Source of the DNA: JALZAA01 sp046724435
GTDB lineage: Bacteria; Actinomycetota; Acidimicrobiia; IMCC26256; JACDBD01
NCBI GenBank assembly: GCA_046724435.1
Contig: JBKOWN010000031.1
Coordinates: 1-23,165 of the forward strand
DNA length: 23,165 nt
Direction: 5' to 3'
Below the pieces are notes generated by a model, which was given only the letters and a program-made list of their open reading frames with translations, ran no database searches and had not been told where the DNA came from. Shown in pieces: positions 5,837 to 13,202 of this stretch. Within the stretch, counting starts at the first letter, position 1; the number at the start of each line of letters is the position of its first letter. The translations under genes and the position numbers were made by a program.

Positions 5837-6757
5837 TCAGGCCAACTTGTTGTTCTTGAGGAACGTCTTGGCCACGTCGGCCGGGTCTTCCTTCAGGTTC
5901 TGAACCGCGAGCGTCATCTTGCGGTACTGCGCAGTCGTGATCTTGGCCGACACCTTGTTCAGCGTCGCGTCGAGCTGAGGGGTGTTCTTGCTGTCCCTGA
6001 TGAGGACCACCGGGTTGTCGGCGCCCTGGAGTCCCTTGTCGTCCTTCAGCAGCACAGCATCCTTGGGGATCACGCTGCTACCCGTGAACAGCTCCGCGAC
6101 TTGCACGTTGCCGTCCTCGAGCGCCTTGACGGTCACCGGTCCACCCGTGTCGAGCTTCTTGACCTCCTTGAACTGGAGGCCGTACAGCTGTTGTGACGCG
6201 GCGCCCAGGCACAGTGGACGGTCCAGGCATTCAGGTGGCCCGCCGAACCTGAGCTTGCTCGCGACCTTCGTGAGGTCGGACATCGTCTTGAGCTTGTACT
6301 TGCTCGCCGTCTTCTTGGTGACGTAGAAGCCGTTGACGTCGACCGCCGGCGCCGGCGTGGTGGCGACGATGCCCTTGCCTTGGAGCAAGGTGTCGAGCTC
6401 ACTCTTCACCTGGTTGACATCGGAACCGCCGGTGCCGCCGAGGAACTGCACCACCGTGTTCATGTAATCGGGGTACAGGTCGATGTCACCGTTCTGAAGC
6501 GCGGCGAACACGACCTCGGTGGTCCCCAGGTTCTCCTTGTAGGACATGTTGTATCCGTCCTTCGCCAGAGCCTGGCCGTAGACCTGTCCGAGTACCTGCG
6601 CGCCGGGCAGGTTCTTCGAGCCCATAGTGAGCGAGCCCTTGCTCCCTCCCTGGCCCGGGCTCGCGCCGCTCACCGTCGGCGCGGCCAAGACGAGCGTGAG
6701 CCCGATGAGCATCGCCCCCAGCGTTCGACCCGGGAATCGCACTCGTGCCTTAATCAT
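5837..6757 (-). CDS. Betaine-class substrate-binding protein of an OpuC-type ABC importer
   Basis: 306 residues. It starts at the ATG at 6757 behind AGGAAGGAACAGAGG; a longer frame upstream only reads antisense. Residues 1-33 form a signal peptide (basic RVRFPGR, hydrophobic TLGAMLIGLTLVLAA, then TVSGAS). There is no lipobox Cys. The mature part matches the OpuAC/ProX fold: KNLPGAQVLGQVYGQAL, GDIDLYPDYMNT (usual form 'DIYPEYTGT', where the Tyr helps hold quaternary ammonium), a Cys pair in GGPPECLDRPLCLG that may form a disulfide, and VAELFTGSSVIPKD. The ligand should be a betaine-type compound: glycine betaine, choline, carnitine or ergothioneine. It is last in the permease operon, 35 nt after the permease stop, and the ATPase gene lies 3.8 kb away on the other strand. 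Confidence 0.9.
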   Translation of the reverse strand: MIKARVRFPGRTLGAMLIGLTLVLAAPTVSGASPGQGGSKGSLTMGSKNLPGAQVLGQVYGQALAKDGYNMSYKENLGTTEVVFAALQNGDIDLYPDYMNTVVQFLGGTGGSDVNQVKSELDTLLQGKGIVATTPAPAVDVNGFYVTKKTASKYKLKTMSDLTKVASKLRFGGPPECLDRPLCLGAASQQLYGLQFKEVKKLDTGGPVTVKALEDGNVQVAELFTGSSVIPKDAVLLKDDKGLQGADNPVVLIRDSKNTPQLDATLNKVSAKITTAQYRKMTLAVQNLKEDPADVAKTFLKNNKLA

Positions 6758-6792
6758 CCTCTGTTCCTTCCTGTTGGGACCCGTGCACTCCT

Positions 6793-7566
6793 TTACCCAG
6801 GCGGGCGCGGCGGCGCAGCCGGGGCGGTTGCGACCCCCGGGACGGCCTCTTCCACCCGGCGTCCTGGCCGCGCCGTCACACGAAGGCCGCGCGACACCGT
6901 CAGGTGCTGCAGCCCGGCGAGCCCGAGTTCGAACACGATCGCAAGCAATGCGACGAGCACCGCGCCCGCGAACACCTGCACGTAGTCCTGCGTGGACAGG
7001 CCGTCGATGATGAAGCGGCCGAGCCCGCCCCACCCGGTGTACGCGGCCAATGTCGCGGTGGCGACCACCGCGATCGCGCCGGTCCGGATGCCCGCCCACA
7101 CCAGCGGCAGCGCGATCGGCGCCTCGACACCACGCAGGAGTTGGCTCCCCGACATGCCCATGCCCTGCGCTGCCTCACGCACCTCAGGGTCGACGCCGGC
7201 CATGCCGATATAGGTGTTCGTGAGCATCGGCGGGATCGCGAGGGCGACCAGCACGACGAACGTCGGGAACGACCCGATGAACGAGAAGAGCCCCGACGGT
7301 TCGCCGAGCCCGAAGATCTGCACCATGAGGATGAGCAACGCGAACGACGGCAACGCTCTTCCGATGTTCGAGATGTTGACGGCGGCGATGCCGCCCTTGC
7401 GCACGTGACCGATCAGGAACCCGATCGGCAACGCGATCACAGCTGCGACCACGATCGACACGATCGAGATCTGCACGTGCTCGCTCAGGCGGTGCACGAC
7501 GCCGTCGGTCCCGCTCCAGTGCGACCCGTCGCCGAACCAGTCGACGACGTCACGGAGGAAGCCCAC
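6793..7566 (-). CDS. ABC importer permease, second membrane subunit
   Basis: 257 residues from a GTG at 7566, fixed by AAGGAGG about 8 nt upstream and a 2-nt gap after the preceding permease stop. It has about six hydrophobic segments, for example ISIVSIVVAAVIALPIGFLI, and the cytoplasmic EAA loop VREAAQGMGMSGSQLLRGVE that docks on the ATPase. FELGLAGLQHL ends the last helix and the tail is Pro/Ala/Arg-rich. It is a BPD_transp_1 permease of the ProW/OpuCB-OpuCD class, probably a heterodimer with the product of 7569-8255. The long frame to 7995 is antisense reading, not an N-terminal extension. Confidence 0.92.
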   Translation of the reverse strand: MGFLRDVVDWFGDGSHWSGTDGVVHRLSEHVQISIVSIVVAAVIALPIGFLIGHVRKGGIAAVNISNIGRALPSFALLILMVQIFGLGEPSGLFSFIGSFPTFVVLVALAIPPMLTNTYIGMAGVDPEVREAAQGMGMSGSQLLRGVEAPIALPLVWAGIRTGAIAVVATATLAAYTGWGGLGRFIIDGLSTQDYVQVFAGAVLVALLAIVFELGLAGLQHLTVSRGLRVTARPGRRVEEAVPGVATAPAAPPRPPG

Positions 7567-7568
7567 CC

Positions 7569-8255
7569 CTAGCGCCTCCTTCTCCCCGCGCGTGCCCACG
7601 GCGACACGAGCCGCTGCGTCCCGACCAACAGGAGGTCGGCGGCCACCGCCAGCACGACCGAGAGGATGATCCCGACCGTGAGCGGCGTGCGGAAGTCGCG
7701 CTGAAACCCGTCGATCATGAACTGCCCGAGCCCGCCCTGCCCGATGAGCGCAGTGACGGTGATCAAGCCGATCGTCGTGACGGTCGCGATGCGGATCCCG
7801 GCGACGATGGCGGGCAGCGCGAGCGGCAGCTCGACCGAGAACAGCTGGCGCAGAGGCCGATAGCCCATCCCCTGTGCCGCTTCGCGAACGTCCGGCGGCA
7901 CTCCGTCGAGGCCGGCGACGATGTTCCGGATCAGGATCAACAGCGTGTAGGTGACGAGAGGAACGAGCGCGGTCGTGCGCGAGAGCCCCGTCCATGGGAT
8001 CAGGAACACGAACAACGCGATCGACGGGATCGTGTACAGCACGCCCGTGACGCCGATGACCGGCGGGTAGAGGCGCCGGTACCGCGCCGCGCCGAGCGCG
8101 AGCGGGAACGCGATCAAGAACCCGAGCAGGACGGCCCAGAACGTCAGCGTGATGTGCTCGGTGAGGCGCGTGCGGATCTCGTCGAGGTGGTCACCGACCC
8201 AGGGCCAGTAGATCCACTTGGAACCGATGTCCTGCGCGAGCTGCAGGGGCCCCAT
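7569..8255 (-). CDS. ABC importer permease, first membrane subunit
   Basis: 228 residues. After a short periplasm-side N terminus it shows membrane segments such as ITLTFWAVLLGFLIAFPLAL and VIGVTGVLYTIPSIALFVFL, then the EAA loop VREAAQGMGYRPLRQLFSVE and ALIGQGGLGQFMIDGF, all typical of OpuCB/ProW permeases. The ATG at 8255 has no Shine-Dalgarno. A CATAAT hexamer (8269-8264), overlapping the stop of the upstream glycosyltransferase, ends exactly 8 nt before the ATG. This suggests the transporter operon has its own leaderless promoter in addition to read-through. It forms the channel together with the second permease. Confidence 0.93.
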   Translation of the reverse strand: MGPLQLAQDIGSKWIYWPWVGDHLDEIRTRLTEHITLTFWAVLLGFLIAFPLALGAARYRRLYPPVIGVTGVLYTIPSIALFVFLIPWTGLSRTTALVPLVTYTLLILIRNIVAGLDGVPPDVREAAQGMGYRPLRQLFSVELPLALPAIVAGIRIATVTTIGLITVTALIGQGGLGQFMIDGFQRDFRTPLTVGIILSVVLAVAADLLLVGTQRLVSPWARAGRRRR

Positions 8256-8263
8256 CCGGGGTG

Positions 8264-8269
8264 ATTATG
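8264..8269 (-). promoter_or_regulatory. CATAAT -10 element for the transporter permease operon
   Basis: CATAAT differs from TATAAT by one base and lies 8 nt from ATG 8255, the spacing of a leaderless start. It is one of the few AT-rich hexamers in the area and overlaps the TAA of the glycosyltransferase gene. No convincing -35 is seen. Confidence 0.5.
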
Positions 8270-9422
8270 CCCCGACTAGCTCGAGATATATAGCTCGTGT
8301 CCCCTCCGCGCAGCGCGCCCACGAATACTCCTGGGCGCGCGCACGACCCGCGGTACCTAACCGCGAGAGCTCGGCCTCGTCGTGCAGGAGGTTGTCGAGA
8401 GCGGCAACCCATGCATCCGGGTCATGGGGCGATCGCAGGACGGCGGCGCCCGCCGCGATCTCCCGCAGCGCAGGAATGTCGGCGGCGAGGACCGGGGTCT
8501 CCTGCGCCATCGCCTCGAGGACCGGGATGCCGAAGCCCTCGTGCCGGCTCGGGAACGCGAACAAGTCCGCGCCGCGGTACAGCGCGCCCAAGGCAGGATC
8601 GCCGATCCGGCCGAGGGTGCGGACACGGTTCCCCAGTCGCCGCGCGGGCGCGAGCACTGACGTCTCGTCCTCCAGCCAACCGGCCGGCCCCGCGAGGACG
8701 AGCAGGTGCGGGAGGTCGGTGTGCAACGCCCACCGCACGAAGGCGTCCACGAGCAGTTCGACGTTCTTGCGCGGCTCGAGGCTCCCGACCCAGAACACGT
8801 AGGGCGCGTCATCCAGTCCGAGGTCGCGCCGGGTGGCGTGCACCTGCGCGTCGCCGGCGATCTCGAGGTCGACCCCGTTCGGCACGACTCGTATTCGATC
8901 CCTCGCGATCGCCGTGTACGCGGTCAGCTCCTCCGCCGCCGATTGCGAGACCGTGATCACGAGGTCGGCGCGCTTGGCCGTGGCGGCGAGACCTTGCGCG
9001 TGGAACCGGCGGCCGCGCCGCGGAAAGGTCTCGGGGTAAATGAGCGGTGCGGCGTCGTGCGCGGTCACGACGAGCGGCACGTCCGACTTCGGCGGCACCG
9101 CAACCGACGGCGCGTGCACGACGTCGGCATTCCGCAGCCGGCGCGAACGCCCCAGTCCCGGCCGGCGGAGCAGATGCCACGCGTCGTACAGGAGCGGCCG
9201 AGGGAGCGGGAGCACGACCGGGTCGACACCGTCGAGGCCGAACTCGCGCATTCGCGCTTCGACATCCTCCCGACGATGCCTGGCGACGAACGGCACCAGT
9301 GTGATCTCGTCCCCGTCGTCGGACGGCAGGGCGGGCAGTAGCCTCGCCAGCTCGGCCGTGTAGCGACCGATCCCACCCGGGGCCGGTTGGAGCAATTGCT
9401 CGAGGTTCAGTGCGACGCGCAT
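8265..9422 (-). CDS. GT4-family glycosyltransferase
   Basis: 385 residues, GT-B fold. The N-terminal domain has the acceptor-side glycine loop LLQPAPGGIGRYT. HAPSVAVPPKSDVPLVVTAHD and RADLVITVSQSAAEEL lead to VVPNGVDLE. The donor domain begins YVFWVGSLEPRKNVELLVDA and carries the E-x7-E signature in RHEGFGIPVLEAMAQETPVL. This pattern matches mannosyl- or glucosyl-transferases of surface glycan or glycolipid synthesis; the sugar cannot be told. Its ATG overlaps that of a divergent GT4 gene in CATG (9420-9423). It ends 9 nt before the importer permease start, so it could be co-transcribed with transporter genes. Only GGAG 12 nt upstream is available as a ribosome site. Confidence 0.92.
   Translation of the reverse strand: MRVALNLEQLLQPAPGGIGRYTAELARLLPALPSDDGDEITLVPFVARHRREDVEARMREFGLDGVDPVVLPLPRPLLYDAWHLLRRPGLGRSRRLRNADVVHAPSVAVPPKSDVPLVVTAHDAAPLIYPETFPRRGRRFHAQGLAATAKRADLVITVSQSAAEELTAYTAIARDRIRVVPNGVDLEIAGDAQVHATRRDLGLDDAPYVFWVGSLEPRKNVELLVDAFVRWALHTDLPHLLVLAGPAGWLEDETSVLAPARRLGNRVRTLGRIGDPALGALYRGADLFAFPSRHEGFGIPVLEAMAQETPVLAADIPALREIAAGAAVLRSPHDPDAWVAALDNLLHDEAELSRLGTAGRARAQEYSWARCAEGTRAIYLELVGA
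9390..9401. repeat. Perfect 12-bp palindrome near the divergent glycosyltransferase starts
   Basis: GAGCAATTGCTC is a perfect palindrome 19 nt upstream of the plus-strand ATG at 9421 and inside the first codons of the minus-strand gene. With no intergenic DNA between the two genes, it could act as an operator. It may equally be a coincidence of the Glu-Gln-Leu-Leu codons. Confidence 0.35.
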
Positions 9423-10548
9423 GATCCGGCTGCTCTCCGTCCAACCGGTCGCCGAGCGAGGCGGATCGGACTACCTCCTCGTGCGGATGCTCCGCAGCCT
9501 CCCACCCGACGAGTTCGATTGCCACGTCGCGCTCCCGGGTCGCTCACCACTGGCCGAGGAGTTCGCCACTGCCGGCGCCAGCCTCCACACGGTCCCGATG
9601 GAGCGCCTGTCGACGAGCCACGGTGCCGGCGAGTGGGCGGGGTACGTCGCCGAGTGGCCGGTGGCGGTGATTCGTCTCGTGCGCCTGATCCGCCGGTTGC
9701 GGATCGACGTCGTGCACTCGAACTCGCTGCACTCGCTGTACGGGTGGGCGGCGGCGGCGATCACAGGACGGCCGCATGTCTGGCAAGCGCGCGAGATCGT
9801 CGTCCAGTCGCCCGCCGCCTTGCAGCTCGAGCGCTTCCTTGCCCGCCACTTCGCGGTAAAGGTCGTCTGCATGTCGCAGGCGATCGCCGACCAGCTCGAC
9901 CCCGCAAACGTCGAGGTCGTGTACGAGACGGTCGACCCGGCCGAGTTCCGACCCGGGCTGGCCGGGCGGTTCCGCGACCGCGTCGGCATCCCGGACGACT
10001 CCCCGCTCGTGGGCGCGGTCGGGCGCATCGACACGTGGAAGGGCTTCGACGTGCTGCTCGACGCGTTCGAGCGCGCCAAGGCGCGACGGGCGGACCTGCA
10101 TCTCGTCGTGGCGGGCGCGCCCGTGACCGGGAAGGAGCAACTCGCGATCGACCTCGCGACGCGCGCGACACAGCTTCCCGACGTGCACTGGCTCGGTCCC
10201 CGCACCGACACGCCCGAGCTCTTCGCGGACCTCGACCTCTTCGTGCTCCCGTCGACCGAGCCGGAGCCGTACGGGATCGTCGTGGTCGAGGCGCTCGCGA
10301 GCGGCGCACCTGTTGTGGTGACCGACGCCGGGGGCGCGCCCGAGATCGTCGCCCGCGCCGCGCCCGGGAGCGGCACGACCGTGCCGCCCGGAGATGCCGC
10401 CGCGCTGGCCGAGGCGATCGTGCGGATCGCTCCCGTGTCGACCGGCAGCCCGACCCGGCGCCTGCGGCCCGCATTGCAGCCCGCTGCTCACACCGGGCGG
10501 TTCGCCGAGATCTTCCGCGACGCGGTAGGTGGTCACGGCGCGCACTAA
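9421..10548 (+). CDS. GT4-family glycosyltransferase
   Basis: 375 residues, GT-B fold. The N terminus MIRLLSVQPVAERGGSDYLL is the typical glycine-loop start, supporting ATG 9421. IDVVHSNSLHSLYGWAAA and VVCMSQAIADQL follow. The C-terminal domain starts at VGAVGRIDTWKGFDVLLDAF and carries the E-x7-E region in STEPEPYGIVVVEALASGAP, followed by GGAPEIV. It is a retaining glycosyltransferase; donor and acceptor are unknown. It is divergent from the neighbouring GT4 gene with overlapping start codons, and its sequence differs enough that this is not a recent duplication. No good Shine-Dalgarno lies before the ATG; GAGG is too far away. The stop is 40 nt before the importer ATPase gene, so the two could be co-transcribed. 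Confidence 0.92.
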   Translation: MIRLLSVQPVAERGGSDYLLVRMLRSLPPDEFDCHVALPGRSPLAEEFATAGASLHTVPMERLSTSHGAGEWAGYVAEWPVAVIRLVRLIRRLRIDVVHSNSLHSLYGWAAAAITGRPHVWQAREIVVQSPAALQLERFLARHFAVKVVCMSQAIADQLDPANVEVVYETVDPAEFRPGLAGRFRDRVGIPDDSPLVGAVGRIDTWKGFDVLLDAFERAKARRADLHLVVAGAPVTGKEQLAIDLATRATQLPDVHWLGPRTDTPELFADLDLFVLPSTEPEPYGIVVVEALASGAPVVVTDAGGAPEIVARAAPGSGTTVPPGDAAALAEAIVRIAPVSTGSPTRRLRPALQPAAHTGRFAEIFRDAVGGHGAH

Positions 10549-10588
10549 GGCCGGGTAGCCTTCAGCGGACCGATCGGGGGTCCGGCCC

Positions 10589-11770
10589 ATGATCCGCCTC
10601 GACTCCGTCTCCAAGCGCTTTCCCGACGGCACCGTCGCGGTGACCGACCTGAGCCTCGAGGTGCCCGAAGGGGAGATCAGCGTCCTGGTGGGTCCGTCCG
10701 GCTGCGGGAAGACCACGACCTTGAAGATGGTGAACCGACTGATCGAGCCGACCAGTGGCCGCATCTTCCTCGACGACGAGGACGTGACCGGCGTCGACCC
10801 GGTCGGTCTGCGGCGCCGCATCGGGTATGTGATCCAGCAGGTCGGCCTGTTCCCGCATCAGACGATCGCCGCCAACGTCGGGACGGTCCCCCGCCTCCTC
10901 GGCTGGAACCGTGACCGAGTCGGGGCACGCGTCGACGAGCTCATGGAGCTGGTGGGCCTCGACCCGACGACCTACAGGCGCCGATACCCGACTCAGCTGT
11001 CGGGCGGCCAGCGCCAGCGGGTGGGCGTCGCCCGCGCCCTCGCTGCCGACCCGCCCGTGCTGCTGATGGACGAGCCGTTCGGCGCCATCGACCCGGTCAC
11101 CCGCACGCGGCTGCAGGACGAGTTCCTGCGGCTCCAGGAGACGGTTCGCAAGACGATCGTCTTCGTCACGCACGATATCGAGGAGGCGGTCAAGATGGGC
11201 GACCGCATCGCCATCCTCGAGATCGGCGGCGTGCTCGCCCAGTACGACACCCCGGCCGAGGTGCTCGGCAACCCCGCCTCCGACTTCGTGGCGGACTTCG
11301 TCGGCGCCGACCGGGCGCTCAAGCGGCTCAAGGTGACGCCCATCGAGATCGAGAGCCTCGAGCACCCGCCCACGGTGCTGCCGTCCGAGTCGCTGGCGCA
11401 TGCCCGGGAGATCATGAGCCGCACCAGGGCTTTGTGGATCGCGGTCGTCGACGCCGACGGCCGCCTGCGGGGCCACGTCCGGGCCGCCCACGCGGCGGGT
11501 GAGGGCACCGCCGGTGACCGCGCCGAGCGTGTCGAGTCCTGGGTCTCGATCGACGACTACCTCGAGAACGCGCTCGCCGCCATGCTCCTGACCGATTACG
11601 GGTGGGTCGCGGTGGTCGAAGGGGAACGCTTCCTGGGCGTGCTCACGCCCGATGCGATCTACCGCGCCCTCCGCAGCTCCCTCGACGAGGCCGCCGCCGA
11701 GCACGCCACCGCCGCAGCCGCCACGACCGCGTCCGCCGCCCCCGTCGAAGCGGAGCGCACCTCGGCCTGA
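10589..11770 (+). CDS. Betaine-class ABC importer ATPase with CBS domains
   Basis: 393 residues. The ABC domain has Walker A GPSGCGKTT (35-43), a Q-loop in YVIQQVGLFPH, the signature LSGGQRQRVGVARAL (137-151), Walker B VLLMDEP (157-163) and the switch His in FVTHD. Residues of about 265-370 form a CBS-like regulatory region (SLAHAREIMSRTRALWIAVVD ... YGWVAVVEGERFLGVLT), as in OpuCA and EgtV ATPases, where it gates transport in response to ionic strength or nucleotides. The last 20 residues are Ala-rich. It is the only ATPase available for the permease and binding-protein genes at 5837-8255. A TAGCCT hexamer at 10556-10561 could be its -10; GGGGG before the ATG is a weak ribosome site. It lies 101 nt upstream of the 24-codon ORF and egtA. 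Confidence 0.93.
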   Translation: MIRLDSVSKRFPDGTVAVTDLSLEVPEGEISVLVGPSGCGKTTTLKMVNRLIEPTSGRIFLDDEDVTGVDPVGLRRRIGYVIQQVGLFPHQTIAANVGTVPRLLGWNRDRVGARVDELMELVGLDPTTYRRRYPTQLSGGQRQRVGVARALAADPPVLLMDEPFGAIDPVTRTRLQDEFLRLQETVRKTIVFVTHDIEEAVKMGDRIAILEIGGVLAQYDTPAEVLGNPASDFVADFVGADRALKRLKVTPIEIESLEHPPTVLPSESLAHAREIMSRTRALWIAVVDADGRLRGHVRAAHAAGEGTAGDRAERVESWVSIDDYLENALAAMLLTDYGWVAVVEGERFLGVLTPDAIYRALRSSLDEAAAEHATAAAATTASAAPVEAERTSA

Positions 11771-11871
11771 GCACGTGCGGCAGGTGTTTCCGCAAAGGGC
11801 CCGTCCGATCCGTCCCCGAGTCCGTACTACACGTGAGACCAATCCGACCGAAACAAGGCAGGAGGGAACCG

Positions 11872-11946
11872 ATGAGCTCCTGGTACCAATGGACTTCCCC
11901 CGTGCGAAACCTCGCCTGGGTCAGCGCCCACTACGGGTACAGGTAA
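11872..11946 (+). CDS. 24-residue aromatic-rich peptide just upstream of egtA
   Basis: ATG at 11872 follows GGAGGG (11861-11866) with a 5-nt gap, the best ribosome site in the egt cluster. The peptide begins MSSWYQWTSP and ends WVSAHYGYR, with three Trp, three Tyr, one His and no Cys. The TAA at 11944-11946 lies 2 nt before the GTG assigned to egtA, so translation of egtA is probably coupled to it. It may be a regulatory leader peptide or a small accessory protein. I recognise no family. The competing explanation is that egtA starts at ATG 11889 in the overlapping frame, which would make this ORF spurious, but that ATG has no ribosome site. Confidence 0.5.
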   Translation: MSSWYQWTSPVRNLAWVSAHYGYR

Positions 11947-11948
11947 CC

Positions 11949-13202
11949 GTGCCCGCCGCCCGCCGGTCCCTCACGACTCGTGACGTCCGTCAACTGGTCG
12001 AGGAGGAGTGCTTCCCGCCCTCCTCCTCGGGACGGGTCGGCGTCGAGATCGAATGGCTGGTCGTGCGTCCAGACGAGCCGACCCGGCCGGTGCGGCACGA
12101 GGTCGTGGGTGAGGCGGGGGCCGAGCTCCCCGCCGGCAGCCGCCTCACCTTCGAGCCCGGAGGCCAGGTCGAGCTGAGCTCCCCGCCGCTGCGCGGCATC
12201 GGCCCGGCCTGCGCGTCCATCGCCGCCGACGCCGCCGCGCTCACCGCCGCCCTCGGCGAACACGGCGTCGGTCTGGTCGGGCTCGGACTCGACCCCGGCC
12301 CGGCCCGGGCCCGCAGCATCGACTCGCCGCGCTACGAGGCCATGGAGGCGTACTTCGACGCCCAATGCGCAGCCGGTCGCACGATGATGCGATCGACGGC
12401 CGCCGTGCAGGTGAACGTCGACCTCGGGCCGATCGCCGCCGACGCCGCCAGGCGCTGGCATCGCGCCCACGACGCCGGTCCGCTGCTCGCCGCCGCGTTC
12501 GCCAACTCGCCACTCTCGGGTGGCGCGCCCAGCGGCTGGCGCTCCCGGCGGCTGGCCGTCTGGACCGACGTCGACGAGTGCCGGACCACGGCGGCCGACG
12601 GCAACGGCGAGGTCGACCCGGTGCGGCAGTGGGCCGAATACGCGCTCGCCGCGCGCGTGATGTTCATCCGTCGCGACGAGTTGCGCTTCGTGCCCATCCT
12701 CGAACCGCTCACCCTCGGCGACTGGATCACCCACGGCCACGAGCTCGGCTTCCCGACCCTCGACGACGTCTCCTACCACTTCACGACGCTGTTCCCGCCC
12801 GTGCGGCCGCGCGGGTGGCTCGAGATGCGGATGATCGACTCGCTTCCGGATCCGTGGTGGCGCGCCGCGGTCGCCGTGGCGACCACGCTCGTCTGCGACG
12901 ACACCGCCGCTGTCGAAGCCGCCGACGCAATCGCGCCCACCAGCGGCCGCTGGCTCGACGCCGCCCGCCACGGTCTCGGTCATCCCGATTTCGCCGACGC
13001 GGCCCGGGACGCGTTCGACGTCGCGCTCCAGGCGATGGTGCGCCTCGGCACCGACGCGACCACCGTGCTGGCGGTCGAGGCCTTCGTCGACCGCTACGTG
13101 GCCCGGGGCCGGTGCCCCGCCGACGACCGGCTCGACGCGTGGCAGGAGGACGGGACTCTGATCCCCGAGCCCGACCAGTTCGCGGCGGCGACGTGGGCGT
13201 GA
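11949..13202 (+). CDS. egtA: Glutamate-cysteine ligase EgtA (ergothioneine pathway)
   Basis: 417 residues from GTG 11949. It makes gamma-glutamylcysteine, the sulfur donor used by EgtB. Family blocks present: GRVGVEIEWLV (Mg/ATP glutamates), LTFEPGGQVELSSPP, MMRSTAAVQVNVDLGP, ANSPLSGGAPSGWRS, YHFTTLFPPVRPRGWLEMRM and SLPDPWWRAAVAVATTL. All match the GshA/EgtA type in mycobacteria in order and length (about 430 residues). The start is uncertain: GTG 11949 has only AGG close by and relies on coupling to the 24-codon ORF, whereas ATG 11889 would add 20 residues of unnatural composition. The TGA overlaps the egtB GTG by 4 nt. Cytoplasmic. Confidence 0.95.
   Translation: MPAARRSLTTRDVRQLVEEECFPPSSSGRVGVEIEWLVVRPDEPTRPVRHEVVGEAGAELPAGSRLTFEPGGQVELSSPPLRGIGPACASIAADAAALTAALGEHGVGLVGLGLDPGPARARSIDSPRYEAMEAYFDAQCAAGRTMMRSTAAVQVNVDLGPIAADAARRWHRAHDAGPLLAAAFANSPLSGGAPSGWRSRRLAVWTDVDECRTTAADGNGEVDPVRQWAEYALAARVMFIRRDELRFVPILEPLTLGDWITHGHELGFPTLDDVSYHFTTLFPPVRPRGWLEMRMIDSLPDPWWRAAVAVATTLVCDDTAAVEAADAIAPTSGRWLDAARHGLGHPDFADAARDAFDVALQAMVRLGTDATTVLAVEAFVDRYVARGRCPADDRLDAWQEDGTLIPEPDQFAAATWA

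Noticed and set aside
11771..11838. Two CACGTG hexamers after the ATPase gene
   Set aside because: Six-base palindromes are common in GC-rich DNA, and nothing else in the 101-nt gap supports an operator pair.
11889..11948. ATG 11889 as the egtA start
   Set aside because: It has no ribosome site and adds an atypical basic stretch. Kept only as an alternative to GTG 11949.
12365..13198. N-terminal 278 residues of a 672-codon frame fused to EgtB
   Set aside because: That part is an Arg-rich shadow of egtA. EgtB homology begins only after GTG 13199.
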